Counted from the stretch's first letter, positions 27,209-36,846 are shown. The stretch is 64,000 nt of DNA from Sulfurimicrobium sp963779055 (GCA_963779055.1 CAVZWN010000001.1:558001-622000), one strand, 5' to 3'. Translations and numbers: made by a program. The notes: a model not told the origin generated them from the letters alone.

Positions 27209-28525
27209 TCAGTTTTTACGTCTTTTTGCATCCAGATCGCGCAAATGTTCCAGTTTCTCGCCAATTTTGCTTTCCATGCCGCGCGGTGTGGGCCGATAGA
27301 AACTGATTGGTTTCATGTCATCCGGAAAGTAGGACTCCCCTGCCGCATAGGCTTCCGGCTCGTCGTGAGCATAACGGTACTCGCGGCCAAAACCGAGTTC
27401 CTTCATCAGCTTGGTGGGGGCGTTGCGCAAGTGTTCCGGCACGGTACGCGACTTGTCGTTGCGGATGAAAGCGCGGGCCTCATTATACGCCACGTAGGCA
27501 GCGTTGCTCTTGGGTGCGGCAGCCAGATACAGCACGGCCTGAGCCAGTGCCAGTTCGCCTTCCGGACTGCCCAGGCGCTCATAGACTTCGCATGCGTCGA
27601 GTGCCATGCGTAATGCCCGCGGATCAGCCAGGCCGATGTCCTCGCTGGCCATGCGCACGATGCGCCGCCCCAGATAAAGGGGATCCGCGCCGCCGTCCAG
27701 CATGCGGCACAGCCAGTAAAGCGCCGCATCCGGACTGGAACCGCGCACCGATTTATGCAGCGCTGAAATCTGGTCGTAAAACTGGTCGCCACCCTTGTCG
27801 AAGCGGCGCGCGCTCTGACTTAAAGTATTTTGTATGAAATCTTCTTCAATGCTTTGAATATTTTTTGATATTGCAGCATTGCTGACCTGCTCAAGGAGAT
27901 TCAGCAGGCGGCGTGCATCGCCATCGGCATAGCCGGTCAGCAGCGCTTTGGCTCCGGCATTGAACACCATGCCATGCAGCGCTTCCTGACAGGCACGATC
28001 GAACAGCATCCCCAGTTCTTCTTCGGAAAGCGGTTGCAGCACGTACACCTGCGCCCGGCTCAGCAAAGCGCTGTTGACTTCAAACGAGGGATTTTCGGTG
28101 GTCGCGCCGATGAAAGTCACCAGCCCCTGCTCCACGAAAGGCAGGAAGGCGTCCTGCTGCGCCTTGTTGAAGCGATGCACCTCGTCAACGAACAGAATGG
28201 TATGGCGGCCATGTTGCTGCAGGGCCAGTTCGGCCTTCTGGATGGCCTCGCGGATATCCTTTACGCCGGAAAACACCGCCGACAGGGCGAGAAATTCCGC
28301 ATCGAAAGCCTCGGCCATGAGCCGTGCCAGCGTGGTTTTTCCGACTCCGGGCGGCCCCCACAGGATCATGGAATGCAGTTTTCTGGATTCAAAAGCGAGG
28401 CGTAAGGGTTTGCCCGGGCCAAGCAGATGGGATTGTCCGACGACCTGATTCAGGGTGTGAGGCCGCAATTGTTCCGCAAGCGGTTGCTGCGGCGTTCTGG
28501 CGAACAGGTCAGTCACCGACCACAT
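27209..28525 (-). CDS. rarA: Replication-associated recombination protein A (AAA+ ATPase)
   Basis: 438 residues of the RarA/MgsA/WRNIP1 family. It has a clamp-loader-like AAA+ core with Walker A ILWGPPGVGKTTLARL, Walker B TILFVDEVHRFNK and sensor 1 FIGATTENPSFEVNSALLSR. The C-terminal tetramerisation region contains SVRGSSPDAALYWLCRMLDGG and the late MKPISFYRPTPRGMESKI. It acts at stalled replication forks. I place the start at the ATG at 28525 inside the lolA 3' end (17-base overlap). The gene order ftsK-lolA-rarA-serS is that of E. coli. Confidence 0.95.
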   Translation of the reverse strand: MWSVTDLFARTPQQPLAEQLRPHTLNQVVGQSHLLGPGKPLRLAFESRKLHSMILWGPPGVGKTTLARLMAEAFDAEFLALSAVFSGVKDIREAIQKAELALQQHGRHTILFVDEVHRFNKAQQDAFLPFVEQGLVTFIGATTENPSFEVNSALLSRAQVYVLQPLSEEELGMLFDRACQEALHGMVFNAGAKALLTGYADGDARRLLNLLEQVSNAAISKNIQSIEEDFIQNTLSQSARRFDKGGDQFYDQISALHKSVRGSSPDAALYWLCRMLDGGADPLYLGRRIVRMASEDIGLADPRALRMALDACEVYERLGSPEGELALAQAVLYLAAAPKSNAAYVAYNEARAFIRNDKSRTVPEHLRNAPTKLMKELGFGREYRYAHDEPEAYAAGESYFPDDMKPISFYRPTPRGMESKIGEKLEHLRDLDAKRRKN

Positions 28526-29111
28526 CCGCACCTTGCGGCGGCGTAAAGCTGAACAACTGGGGATCTAGCCTGGGATTGAGTTCCAGTCCAGCAAAGCGGA
28601 TGAAGGTGGTCTGGCCGAAATGATCGCGCAGTTCCATCACTTCCAGCGTCGAAGCCCTGAAGGCAAGCCTGATCTGTTCAAAACTGCCTTCCCTGGCCTT
28701 GGGGCTGGCTTCCACCCAATCGAGACCGTTTTTCTTCCCGCCATCGGCCAGCGTGAAATTCTGCTCGATGGCGTTGTTGCCCGCCAGCAGTGCGGCAGGT
28801 GTGTTACCCAGTGCCTGATCGAGCTTTCTGACCGTGACCTGATTCAGGTCGGCGTCATACATCCAGACCCGGATGCCATCGCCCACAATCAATTGCGGAT
28901 AGGGCTTGGCATACTCCCAGCGAAATTTCCCCGGACGGGAGAACTGCATGGCGCCGCTTGCTGCCTGAATTTGCTTGCCATTCCGGTCCAGCACGGTCTG
29001 GGTAAACTGCGCTTTCACCGTGCGACTGTTGTTCAGGAAATTTTTAAGACTGTCCACGCCTGAAGCCAGTGCCAGGGAGGGGATAAAAAACAGCAAAGCC
29101 AGAAATTTCAT
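28509..29111 (-). CDS. lolA: Outer-membrane lipoprotein carrier protein
   Basis: 200 residues with a signal peptide MKFLALLFFIPSLALASG. The periplasmic LolA fold is recognised by VKAQFTQTVLDRNGKQIQ, FSRPGKFRWEYAKPYPQLIV and FGQTTFIRFAGLELNPRLDP. It accepts lipoproteins from LolCDE and passes them to LolB. The lolC and lolD genes are about 33 kb away in this window. It overlaps rarA downstream and follows wbuC by 51 bases. Confidence 0.94.
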   Translation of the reverse strand: MKFLALLFFIPSLALASGVDSLKNFLNNSRTVKAQFTQTVLDRNGKQIQAASGAMQFSRPGKFRWEYAKPYPQLIVGDGIRVWMYDADLNQVTVRKLDQALGNTPAALLAGNNAIEQNFTLADGGKKNGLDWVEASPKAREGSFEQIRLAFRASTLEVMELRDHFGQTTFIRFAGLELNPRLDPQLFSFTPPQGADVVGD

Positions 29112-29162
29112 ATAGATACAAACAATTCTTTAAGTTTATTCAGATACCCGTTTGCCTCCGGG

Positions 29163-29591
29163 TCACCCTCGGGTGGCGCCCACGAGGCTTTTTCTTCCGC
29201 CGTTCAGCGGCTTGAACGGTCCCGCCTTGGCTTCGAAAAAAACACTGCCCGGCTCCAGTGCCACCAGGGTATGAAACTGGCCATGGGGAATGTTGATACC
29301 AAGCCGCTCTCCACCTGCTTCAAGCACAGAGGTGCTGACAACGTCGCCACTCGCGCTGAAAAGCACCATGCCAATCCGACCGCGCAGAACGAGGATGGTT
29401 TCGTCCTTGCTGGCGTCGAGATGACAGTGCGGCGGAATATAGGAATCCGGCTCGACCGCATTGAGCAGGCGATGGCAGGCATCCGCATCGTCAGTATGAA
29501 AATTGTAGTTTTTTCTGCGCCGCGCTGCTGCGGCGCCTGCCTCTGCCACACGTTGCAGAAGGGCCCGGTCGATGATTTCTGTTTTACTCAC
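29163..29591 (-). CDS. wbuC: WbuC-family cupin metalloprotein
   Basis: 142 residues, GTG start at 29591 overlapping the ftsK stop. The cupin motifs are YIPPHCHLDASKDETILVLRGR and, near the C-terminus, GINIPHGQFHTLVAL. The N-terminal NYNFHTDDADACHRLLNAV block is characteristic of WbuC. WbuC genes are usually in O-antigen clusters with unknown function; here it lies between ftsK and lolA. The alternative start upstream lies inside ftsK. Confidence 0.85.
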   Translation of the reverse strand: MSKTEIIDRALLQRVAEAGAAAARRRKNYNFHTDDADACHRLLNAVEPDSYIPPHCHLDASKDETILVLRGRIGMVLFSASGDVVSTSVLEAGGERLGINIPHGQFHTLVALEPGSVFFEAKAGPFKPLNGGRKSLVGATRG

Positions 29592-31875
29592 GGTCCGGCA
29601 CCAGCACTTCGCGGTTGCCATTGCTTTGCATGGACGATACCAGGCCGGCCTTTTCCATTTGCTCGATCAGCCTTGCCGCGCGGTTATAGCCGATGCGCAA
29701 CTGTCTTTGCACGGAAGAGATCGAGGCACGGCGGGATTTCAGGACGATGGCGACAGCTTCGTCGTACATTGGATCGGATTCTGAGTCGCCTCCGCCCTCC
29801 CCGTCTTCGTTCTCCAGGTCCGAACTGCCGCCTTCCAGGATGCCTTCCACGTACTGCGGCTCACCCATGGATTTCAGGTAATCCACCACCTTGTGTACTT
29901 CATTGTCGGCAACATAGGCGCCATGCACACGCTGCGGGTAGCCCGTTCCCGGAGGCAGATAGAGCATGTCGCCCTGCCCCAGCAGCGCCTCGGCACCCAT
30001 CTGATCCAGAATGGTGCGCGAATCGATCTTGCTGGAAACCTGGAAAGCGATGCGGGTCGGAATATTGGCCTTGATCAGGCCGGTAATGACATCCACGGAG
30101 GGGCGTTGCGTCGCCAGCACCAGGTGAATTCCGGAAGCACGGGCTTTTTGCGCCAGACGCGCGATCAGCTCCTCGACTTTCTTGCCTGCGACCATCATGA
30201 GATCGGCCAGCTCGTCGATGAAAACCACGATAAAGGGCATTTCCTCTATCGGCTCGGGGCTGTCCGGCGTCAGGGTAAAGGGGTTGGTGAGTGGCGTTCC
30301 CGCCTTTCTGGCATCGCGGATTTTCTGGTTGGCACCGGCCAGGTTGCGCACGCCCAGGCTGGACATCAGCTTGTAGCGCCGCTCCATTTCCGCCACGCAC
30401 CAGTTGAGCGCATTGGCGGCATGCTTCATGTCCGTCACCACTGGCGCCAGCAGATGCGGGATGCCTTCGTAAATTGAGAGCTCCAGCATCTTGGGGTCGA
30501 CCATGATGAGGCGCACCTGCGACGGCTCGGCCTTGTAGAGCAGCGACAGGATCATGGCATTGACCGCAACCGATTTGCCCGAGCCGGTGGTACCGGCTAC
30601 CAGCGCGTGCGGCATCTTGGCGAGATCCGCTACCACCGGCTGACCGCCGATGTCCTTGCCCATGGCGATGGTGAGCGGCGAGTTCATGCCAGCATAGGAT
30701 TTTGAACCCAATATCTCCGACAGGCGCACGATCTGGCGTTTCGGGTTGGGCAGCTCAAGGCCCATAAAATGCTTGCCGGGAATGGTTTCCACCACGCGGA
30801 TGCTGACCACGGACAGGGCGCGGGCCAGGTCCTTGATCAAATTCATGATCTGGCTGCCCTTCACGCCCACTGCCGGCTCGATTTCGTAGCGGGTAATCAC
30901 CGGGCCGGGATAAGCTGCAACCACTTTGACTTCCACCCCGAAGTCGGCGAGCTTGCGCTCGATCAGGCGCGAAGTGTATTCCAGGGTTTCCGGGCTGATG
31001 AATTCGACATTGGCCTCGGCCTCGTCCAGCAGATGCAGCGGAGGCAACGGCGAATCCGGCATATTCTCGAACAGCGGCGCCTGCTTCTCGCGCTCGCTGC
31101 GCTCCGATTTCGGAATATCGAAGACCGGCGGCTGGATATGGACAGGCTCCTGCTCTTCCAGGCGCTTCTTTTCCACCGTGACTACCTGTTCACGCTCGGC
31201 CTCGGCCTCTTTGCCAGCCAGGCGATCCCGCCGGGCCTCACGGAGATTGACAATAAACCTGTAGCCATCCTCGACCCAGCCGCCAACGCGCTCAATCAGT
31301 TCCAGCCAGGAGAGACCGATAAAAAAGCTCAGGCCAATGGCCATTGAAACCAGCATCAGCAGGGTCGCCCCCGTAAAGCCCAGAGATTTCCAGAGGAAGT
31401 CGCTGAGCATTGTGCCCAGCATCCCCCCTGGCGCCAGGGGCAAGGCCACTTTCAGGCTGTACAGGCGCAGTGCTTCCACGCCGCTGCTGGCAACCAGCAG
31501 GATAATGAAACCGATGAAAGCCACGAACAGGGAACGGCGATCACCCACGTTCACGCTATCGATACGGCGATAGCCCCACGCGATGGCAAAGAGGAAAAAA
31601 GCCGCCCACCAGTATGCAGAAAGTCCGAACAGGTAGAGAAAAAGATCGGCCAGCCAGGCCCCCAGTTCACCACCCGCATTGTGTATGGCATTGACAGTTA
31701 CACTATGGGACCAGCCAGGGTCGCTACGATCATAGGTCCCCAGAATCATGATGAAGTAAAGCGCAGCGACGACCAGCACCAGCCACCACGATTCCCGTAT
31801 CAGACCGGCTATTCTGGGCGGAAAGGGGTGGGCTGTCGCTGGTCTGCTATTGGAAATGTGATTTGATGATGCCAT
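29584..31875 (-). CDS. ftsK: DNA translocase FtsK
   Basis: 763 residues. The N-terminal membrane domain (about 25-190) has four or five TM helices. A short linker (about 190-280) precedes the alpha/beta motor with Walker A HALVAGTTGSGKSVAVN, Walker B PFIVVFIDELADLMM and VLATQRPSVDVITGLIKAN. The C-terminal gamma winged helix (SISSVQRQLRIGYNRAARL) recognises KOPS. It pumps DNA at the septum for dimer resolution. It is the first gene of the operon down to serS. The linker is much shorter than in E. coli FtsK, as in many betaproteobacteria. Confidence 0.96.
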   Translation of the reverse strand: MASSNHISNSRPATAHPFPPRIAGLIRESWWLVLVVAALYFIMILGTYDRSDPGWSHSVTVNAIHNAGGELGAWLADLFLYLFGLSAYWWAAFFLFAIAWGYRRIDSVNVGDRRSLFVAFIGFIILLVASSGVEALRLYSLKVALPLAPGGMLGTMLSDFLWKSLGFTGATLLMLVSMAIGLSFFIGLSWLELIERVGGWVEDGYRFIVNLREARRDRLAGKEAEAEREQVVTVEKKRLEEQEPVHIQPPVFDIPKSERSEREKQAPLFENMPDSPLPPLHLLDEAEANVEFISPETLEYTSRLIERKLADFGVEVKVVAAYPGPVITRYEIEPAVGVKGSQIMNLIKDLARALSVVSIRVVETIPGKHFMGLELPNPKRQIVRLSEILGSKSYAGMNSPLTIAMGKDIGGQPVVADLAKMPHALVAGTTGSGKSVAVNAMILSLLYKAEPSQVRLIMVDPKMLELSIYEGIPHLLAPVVTDMKHAANALNWCVAEMERRYKLMSSLGVRNLAGANQKIRDARKAGTPLTNPFTLTPDSPEPIEEMPFIVVFIDELADLMMVAGKKVEELIARLAQKARASGIHLVLATQRPSVDVITGLIKANIPTRIAFQVSSKIDSRTILDQMGAEALLGQGDMLYLPPGTGYPQRVHGAYVADNEVHKVVDYLKSMGEPQYVEGILEGGSSDLENEDGEGGGDSESDPMYDEAVAIVLKSRRASISSVQRQLRIGYNRAARLIEQMEKAGLVSSMQSNGNREVLVPDRE

Positions 31876-32043
31876 ATGAATTGGGTAAACAGGTTGGGCG
31901 ATTATAGCAGAAGGGCCGCCTAGTCAATCCGGGATATGAATTCACAAGGTTACGGCATGCAACATTCTTGTTAAAATCCTGTCCATCCCAATCATGTTAA
32001 AACAACAACCCTGAAACTCACCATTAACCGGAGTACATAAAAC

Positions 32044-33000
32044 ATGTCCGTCAAACACTGCCAGTTGCTGATTCTTGGTTCCGGCCCCGCCGGCTACACC
32101 GCTGCCATTTACGCCGCACGCGCCAACCTGAAACCGGTTCTGATTACCGGCATGCAGCAGGGCGGGCAACTGACCACCACCACCGAAGTGGACAACTGGC
32201 CTGCAGACGTCGATGGCGTAATGGGCCCCGCACTGATGGAGCGCTTCCAGAAACACGCGGAACGCTTCGAAACCGAAATCGTGTTCGACCAGATTCATAC
32301 TGCGAAACTGAACGAAAAACCCTTCACCCTGATCGGTGATTCCGGCACCTATACCTGCGACGCACTGATCATTTCGACTGGCGCTTCGGCAAAATATCTC
32401 GGTCTGCCCTCCGAAGAAGCATTCATGGGGCGCGGCGTTTCCGGTTGCGCCACCTGCGATGGTTTCTTCTACAAAGGCCAGGACGTGGCCGTGGTCGGCG
32501 GCGGCAACTCCGCGCTGGAAGAAGCGCTGTATCTGTCCAATATCGCCAAGCACGTTACTCTGGTGCACCGTCGCGATACCTTCAAGGCAGAGAAAATCAT
32601 GGTGGACAAACTGATGGACCGCATCAAGAACGGCAACATCACGCTCGAAGCCTTCTGCGAACTGGACGAAGTACTGGGCGACAAGTCCGGCGTCACCGGC
32701 ATGCGCCTCAAGAATGTCAACGACAGCTCCACCAAGGAAATCGCCCTGCAAGGCATTTTCATCGCCATTGGCCACAAACCCAATACCGACTTGTTCGAAG
32801 GCCAGCTGGAACTGGAAGGCGGCTACATCGTGACCCAGGGTGGTCATAAAGGCTTTGCCACCCAGACCAGCATTCCCGGTGTATATGCTGCCGGCGACGT
32901 GCAGGACCACATCTATCGCCAGGCCATCACCAGCGCCGGCACAGGCTGCCAGGCCGCGCTGGATGCCGAACGTTATCTCGACAACCTGCACAAGGACTAA
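32044..33000 (+). CDS. trxB: Thioredoxin-disulfide reductase
   Basis: 318 residues. FAD site LLILGSGPAGYTAAIYAARA-like (LILGSGPAGYTAAIYA), redox centre SGCATCDGFFY (CxxC) and NADPH site VAVVGGGNSALEEALYLS. The C-terminal GVYAAGDVQDHIYRQAITSAG contacts FAD. It reduces thioredoxin with NADPH. The gene is monocistronic and divergent from ftsK across 168 bases. A family A repeat follows. Confidence 0.97.
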   Translation: MSVKHCQLLILGSGPAGYTAAIYAARANLKPVLITGMQQGGQLTTTTEVDNWPADVDGVMGPALMERFQKHAERFETEIVFDQIHTAKLNEKPFTLIGDSGTYTCDALIISTGASAKYLGLPSEEAFMGRGVSGCATCDGFFYKGQDVAVVGGGNSALEEALYLSNIAKHVTLVHRRDTFKAEKIMVDKLMDRIKNGNITLEAFCELDEVLGDKSGVTGMRLKNVNDSSTKEIALQGIFIAIGHKPNTDLFEGQLELEGGYIVTQGGHKGFATQTSIPGVYAAGDVQDHIYRQAITSAGTGCQAALDAERYLDNLHKD

Positions 33001-33010
33001 ACACTGCCAG

Positions 33011-33077
33011 CCACAGAGAACACAGAAAAATTGTCTGTTTAGTGACTTTAACTCTGTGATCTCTGTGTCCTCTGTGG
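33011..33077. repeat. CACAGAG inverted repeat (family A variant, copy 3)
   Basis: CCACAGAGAACACAG (33011-33025) mirrors CTCTGTGATCTCTGTGTCCTCTGTGG (33052-33077). The unit is CACAGAG instead of CACGGAG, with the changes matched on both arms so pairing is kept. It lies between trxB and the Smr gene. Confidence 0.75.
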
Positions 33078-33104
33078 TCAGGTTTTTGTAAACCATAATG
33101 ATGC

Positions 33105-33668
33105 ATGAAGCCTGATCTCGGGGCTCCCCTCCCATCTTTGCCGGAAGAAGACATCCACCTGTTCCGCTCAGCGGTCGGCGATGCCCGGCCGCTGCGGCAC
33201 GGCCCCAGATTTCTTCACCCCCTGCACAAACCCAAACCCATTCCCCTGAAGAGCCTGCGCGACCAGCGTGAGATACTGCCGGATTCACTCAGCGATCACG
33301 TTTACTGGGCTGACAGCCTCGAAAGCGGCGAAGAACTGACTTTTCTTCGGCCGGGCGTGCAAAACCAGGTGCTACGTAAACTGCGCCGTGGCCACTGGGT
33401 CACGCAAAGCGAACTCGATCTGCATGGCCTCACCGTGGCGGAAGCCAAGCTGGAACTGATCCAGTTTCTCCAGCATTGCCAGAAAAACGGCCTGCGCTGC
33501 ATACGCATCATCCATGGCAAGGGTCTGCGCTCAAAGAATCGTGAGCCGGTGCTGAAGAACAAGGTTGCTCACTGGCTGATGCAGCGCGATGAAACGCTGG
33601 CCTTCTGTCAGGCCAGGGCCGCCGATGGCGGCAGCGGCGCCATGCTGGTGCTGCTGAAGGCATACTGA
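33105..33668 (+). CDS. Smr-domain protein (YdaL/SmrA type)
   Basis: 187 residues. The N-terminal half is a linker (HRPRFLHP-like HGPRFLHPLHKPKPIP). The C-terminal Smr domain (about 100-187) has SELDLHGLTVAEAKLELIQF and IRIIHGKGLRSKNREPVLKN, the LDLHG and HGKG signatures of this putative nuclease fold. It is a stand-alone Smr of the proteobacterial type with unsettled role in RNA or DNA cleavage. It may share a transcript with the arn cluster, which begins 24 bases later. Confidence 0.9.
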   Translation: MKPDLGAPLPSLPEEDIHLFRSAVGDARPLRHGPRFLHPLHKPKPIPLKSLRDQREILPDSLSDHVYWADSLESGEELTFLRPGVQNQVLRKLRRGHWVTQSELDLHGLTVAEAKLELIQFLQHCQKNGLRCIRIIHGKGLRSKNREPVLKNKVAHWLMQRDETLAFCQARAADGGSGAMLVLLKAY

Positions 33669-33676
33669 TTCTCTGC

Positions 33677-33682
33677 TATAAT
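33677..33682 (+). promoter_or_regulatory. Consensus TATAAT ahead of the arn cluster
   Basis: A perfect -10 hexamer ends ten bases before the TTG start of arnT. A start site at the normal distance would leave almost no leader. The -35 position (near CTGAAG) is poor, so the match may be chance. Confidence 0.3.
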
Positions 33683-33692
33683 CTGCGCCATT

Positions 33693-35354
33693 TTGAAGCC
33701 ATCCGATCACACTTCTCCCCCATTGCCGCAACGCGGCCTGTGGTTGCTGTTGCTGGCTTTTGCACTGGTCTGGTTCAGCAATCTCGACTATCGCCATCTG
33801 GTCAAGCCGGATGAAGGGCGCTACGCCGAGATCCCGCGCGAAATGGCCGCCAGCGGCGACTGGACCACGCCGCGCCTCAACGACATCAAGTATTTCGAAA
33901 AGCCCGCCCTGCAATACTGGGCGACGGCAACCGCCTATACCCTGTTTGGTGAGCACGAATGGACCGCCCGGCTTTGGAGCGGACTGACCGGATTCGCCGG
34001 TGTGCTGCTGGCTTTTTTTGCGGGACGCCGCCTGTTCGGCGCGGATGCGGGTTTGAATGCGGCGCTGGTGCTGGGCAGCAGCCTGCTGTATATCGGCATC
34101 GGCCACATGAATACGCTCGATATGGGCGTCACTTTCTTCATGACGCTGGGGCTGTTCGGTTTTCTGCTGGCACAGCACTCATCTGCCACGCCGAAAGAAA
34201 GCCGGATGTGGATGCATATCACCTGGGCGGCGCTGGGCTGTTCGGTGCTGAGCAAGGGCCTGATTGGCCTGGCCCTGCCGGGCGCCGTGCTGGTTCTGTA
34301 TACCCTGATCCAGCGCGACTGGGGTTTGTGGAAACGCCTGCATCTGCTCTCTGGCCTGGGCTTGTTCCTGCTGATCACGGCCCCGTGGTTCGTCGCTGTT
34401 TCCCTGGCCAATCCTGAATTTTTTCATTTCTTTTTCATTCACGAACACTTCGAACGCTTTCTGACCAAGACGCATCGCCGCTTTGAGCCGTGGCACTACT
34501 TTGTACCCGTTCTTCTGCTGGGCATCCTGCCATGGCTGATGCTGATGTTCGAATCCCTGTTCAGGGCCTGGAAAAGGGAAGACGGGCAGCGTTTCCAGCC
34601 CCGCCGCTTCCTGCTGATCTGGGCAGTGTTCATCTTTTTCTTTTTCAGCATTTCCAGCTCCAAACTGCCCTCCTACATTCTGCCGGTTTTCCCTGCGCTG
34701 GCCTTGCTGATCGGTGATCTGCTGGTAAAACTGGAAGCACGGCAGATCTTCCGGCGTATGCTCCCGATCGCCATTCTGGCGTCTGCCGGACTTATTTTGT
34801 CGCCTTTTACCGTACTGTTCGCCAGCGACACCGTTCCCCTTCCCCTGTATGAAAAATACCGCCTGTGGATTGTCACGGCTGCAGCGGTCTGGATGGCGGG
34901 TACAGCAATAGCGCTATTCTGGACCTGGCAGCGGCAGCTCAGGCGCGCCCTGATTCTGTTCGCCTTTACCGCCCTGATCGCATTCCAGCTGGTCTTGTCC
35001 GGTCATGAAAGTCTCTCGCCCTCCAACTCCTCCAACCACATAGCCGGACAGATCAAGCCCCATCTCAAGCCGGACATGCCTTTTTACAGTGTGAACATGT
35101 ACGATCAGACCCTGCCTTTTTATCTGAAGCGTACCTTTACCCTGGTCGCCTATCAGGATGAACTGGAATTCGGCCTGCAGCAGGAACCGGAAAAGTGGGT
35201 TCCTGACATACCTTCGTTCGAACGGAAGTGGCGCGATGAACCTTATGCCCTGGCGATCATGCCGCCTGAAACCTTTGACTTGCTGCGCAGCCAGAGCCTG
35301 CCCATGCATGAAATCGCACGCGACACGCGCCGCGTGGTTGTGAGAACGCCATGA
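33693..35354 (+). CDS. arnT: Lipid A L-Ara4N transferase-like GT39 protein
   Basis: 553 residues with about 12 TM helices, GT-C fold. The first periplasmic loop holds KPDEGRYAEIPREMAASGDW, the conserved DE(G)RYAE block of ArnT. Later blocks are PALQYWATATAYTLFGEHEW and PWHYFVPVLLLGILPW. It transfers 4-amino-4-deoxy-arabinose from undecaprenyl phosphate to lipid A, lowering its charge. The start is TTG at 33693; no better in-frame ATG exists before the first TM. ATGA overlap with the next gene. First gene of the arn cluster. Confidence 0.88.
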   Translation: MKPSDHTSPPLPQRGLWLLLLAFALVWFSNLDYRHLVKPDEGRYAEIPREMAASGDWTTPRLNDIKYFEKPALQYWATATAYTLFGEHEWTARLWSGLTGFAGVLLAFFAGRRLFGADAGLNAALVLGSSLLYIGIGHMNTLDMGVTFFMTLGLFGFLLAQHSSATPKESRMWMHITWAALGCSVLSKGLIGLALPGAVLVLYTLIQRDWGLWKRLHLLSGLGLFLLITAPWFVAVSLANPEFFHFFFIHEHFERFLTKTHRRFEPWHYFVPVLLLGILPWLMLMFESLFRAWKREDGQRFQPRRFLLIWAVFIFFFFSISSSKLPSYILPVFPALALLIGDLLVKLEARQIFRRMLPIAILASAGLILSPFTVLFASDTVPLPLYEKYRLWIVTAAAVWMAGTAIALFWTWQRQLRRALILFAFTALIAFQLVLSGHESLSPSNSSNHIAGQIKPHLKPDMPFYSVNMYDQTLPFYLKRTFTLVAYQDELEFGLQQEPEKWVPDIPSFERKWRDEPYALAIMPPETFDLLRSQSLPMHEIARDTRRVVVRTP

Positions 35355-35722
35355 ACCTGCTGAGTTTTTCCCTCATATTGACCGGCGTGCTGCTTAATGC
35401 CGCTGCGCAATTGCTGCTCAAGGCGGGCACCAACGCCGTCGGACATTTCGAATTCAGCCGCGACAACATCCTGCCGGTAGGCTGGCAACTGGCCACGGAG
35501 CCGCATATTTTTGCCGGGCTGAGCTTCTATGTGATCAGCGTGGTGGTATGGATCATGGCCCTGTCGCGCGTTGAAGTCAGCATCGCCTACCCCATGCTTT
35601 CCATCGGCTATGTGGTGAATGCGCTGGCAGCCTGGTGGCTGTTTGGCGAAGCGGTTTCCCTGACCCGCCTGCTGGGAATCGGGGTCATCATCATCGGCGT
35701 TTACATCGTGGCCAGAAGCTGA
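35351..35722 (+). CDS. SMR-type flippase subunit (ArnE/ArnF-like)
   Basis: 123 residues with four TM helices (FSLILTGVLLNAAAQLLLKAG; GLSFYVISVVVWIMALSRVE; YPMLSIGYVVNALAAWWLF; LLGIGVIIIGVYIVA). Small multidrug resistance fold. ArnE and ArnF jointly flip undecaprenyl-phosphate-Ara4N in E. coli; here only one subunit gene is present, so it may work as a homodimer. It overlaps arnT at the start and arnB at the end (TGATG). Confidence 0.85.
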   Translation: MNLLSFSLILTGVLLNAAAQLLLKAGTNAVGHFEFSRDNILPVGWQLATEPHIFAGLSFYVISVVVWIMALSRVEVSIAYPMLSIGYVVNALAAWWLFGEAVSLTRLLGIGVIIIGVYIVARS

Positions 35723-36846
35723 TGCCATTTCTTCCTTTTACCCGCCCCAGCATCGATGAAGCCACCATTCAGGGGGTGGTCGAGGTCCTGCGCTCTGGCT
35801 GGATCACCAGCGGCCCCAGGGTAAAAGAGTTCGAAGCCGCCCTGTCGGAATATTTTGGCGGCAGGCCGGTGCGCGCCTTCAATTCCGGTACCGCCACGCT
35901 GGAAGTAGCCTTGCAACTGTGCGGCATCGGACCGGGCGACGAAGTGATCACCACACCCATGTCCTGGGTCGCTACCGCCAACGTCATTCTGCATGTCGGG
36001 GCAAAGCCGGTGTTCGTCGACATCGACCCGGCAACGCGCAATATCGACCTCGATCGGATCGAAGCCGCCATCACGCCAGCGACCCGCGCCATCATTCCGG
36101 TGGATCTGGCCGGCCTGCCGGTGGACCGCGACCGCCTTTATGCCATTGCGGCGAAGCACCATCTGCACGTAATCGAGGATGCCGCCCAGTCCATGGGGGC
36201 AAGCTGGAATGGCCGTCGCATCGGCTCGTTCGGCGATCTGATCTCATTCAGCTTCCATGCCAACAAGAACATGACCACCAGCGAGGGCGGCTGTCTGGTA
36301 CTCAGCGATGCAGCGCAAATCCCGCTGGCTGAAAAACTGCGCCTGCAAGGCGTGGTGCGCAACCCGGATGGCGGCATGGACGTGGATGTGGCTGGCGGCA
36401 AGGCCAATCTCACCGACATTGCTGCGCGCATCGGCCTCGGGCAGTTGCAGCAAATCGACGCATTCACCGAACGACGGCGCGAGCTGGCTAAACACTATTT
36501 CGCCTGTTTCGACCGCGCTCTGGGGTGCGAACTGCCGCCTGAGGATTTCACCGACAGCAACTGGCATATGTTCCAGATCCTGCTGCCGCTGGACCGGCTC
36601 AATATCAGCCGAGGCGAATTTATCGAGCAGATGCGTCAGCGCGAAATTGGCGTGGGCGTGCATTACCCTGCCATCCACCTGTTTACTCTTTATCGCAGCT
36701 CAGGCTGGAAGGAAGGCGACTTCCCGTTTGCTGAAAAGATTGGCCGGGAAACCGTTACCCTGCCCCTGTTCCCGGATATGTCCTTGCAGGATGTAGAGCG
36801 GGTCTGCGCCGCAATCAGGGAAATCATCGAAAGCGCCAAAAAATGA
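35722..36846 (+). CDS. arnB: UDP-4-amino-4-deoxy-L-arabinose aminotransferase
   Basis: 374 residues of the DegT/DnrJ/EryC1 PLP family. The start MPFLPFTRPSIDEATIQGV and the block LRSGWITSGPRVKEFE are ArnB-like. The sugar-aminotransferase motifs are FNSGTATLEVALQLCGIGPG, VIEDAAQSMGASWNGRRIG and the Schiff-base Lys in SFHANKNMTTSEGG. It aminates UDP-4-keto-pentose to UDP-L-Ara4N. A longer upstream frame to 35635 lies within the flippase gene and is not used. ATGA overlap with arnC. Confidence 0.92.
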   Translation: MPFLPFTRPSIDEATIQGVVEVLRSGWITSGPRVKEFEAALSEYFGGRPVRAFNSGTATLEVALQLCGIGPGDEVITTPMSWVATANVILHVGAKPVFVDIDPATRNIDLDRIEAAITPATRAIIPVDLAGLPVDRDRLYAIAAKHHLHVIEDAAQSMGASWNGRRIGSFGDLISFSFHANKNMTTSEGGCLVLSDAAQIPLAEKLRLQGVVRNPDGGMDVDVAGGKANLTDIAARIGLGQLQQIDAFTERRRELAKHYFACFDRALGCELPPEDFTDSNWHMFQILLPLDRLNISRGEFIEQMRQREIGVGVHYPAIHLFTLYRSSGWKEGDFPFAEKIGRETVTLPLFPDMSLQDVERVCAAIREIIESAKK

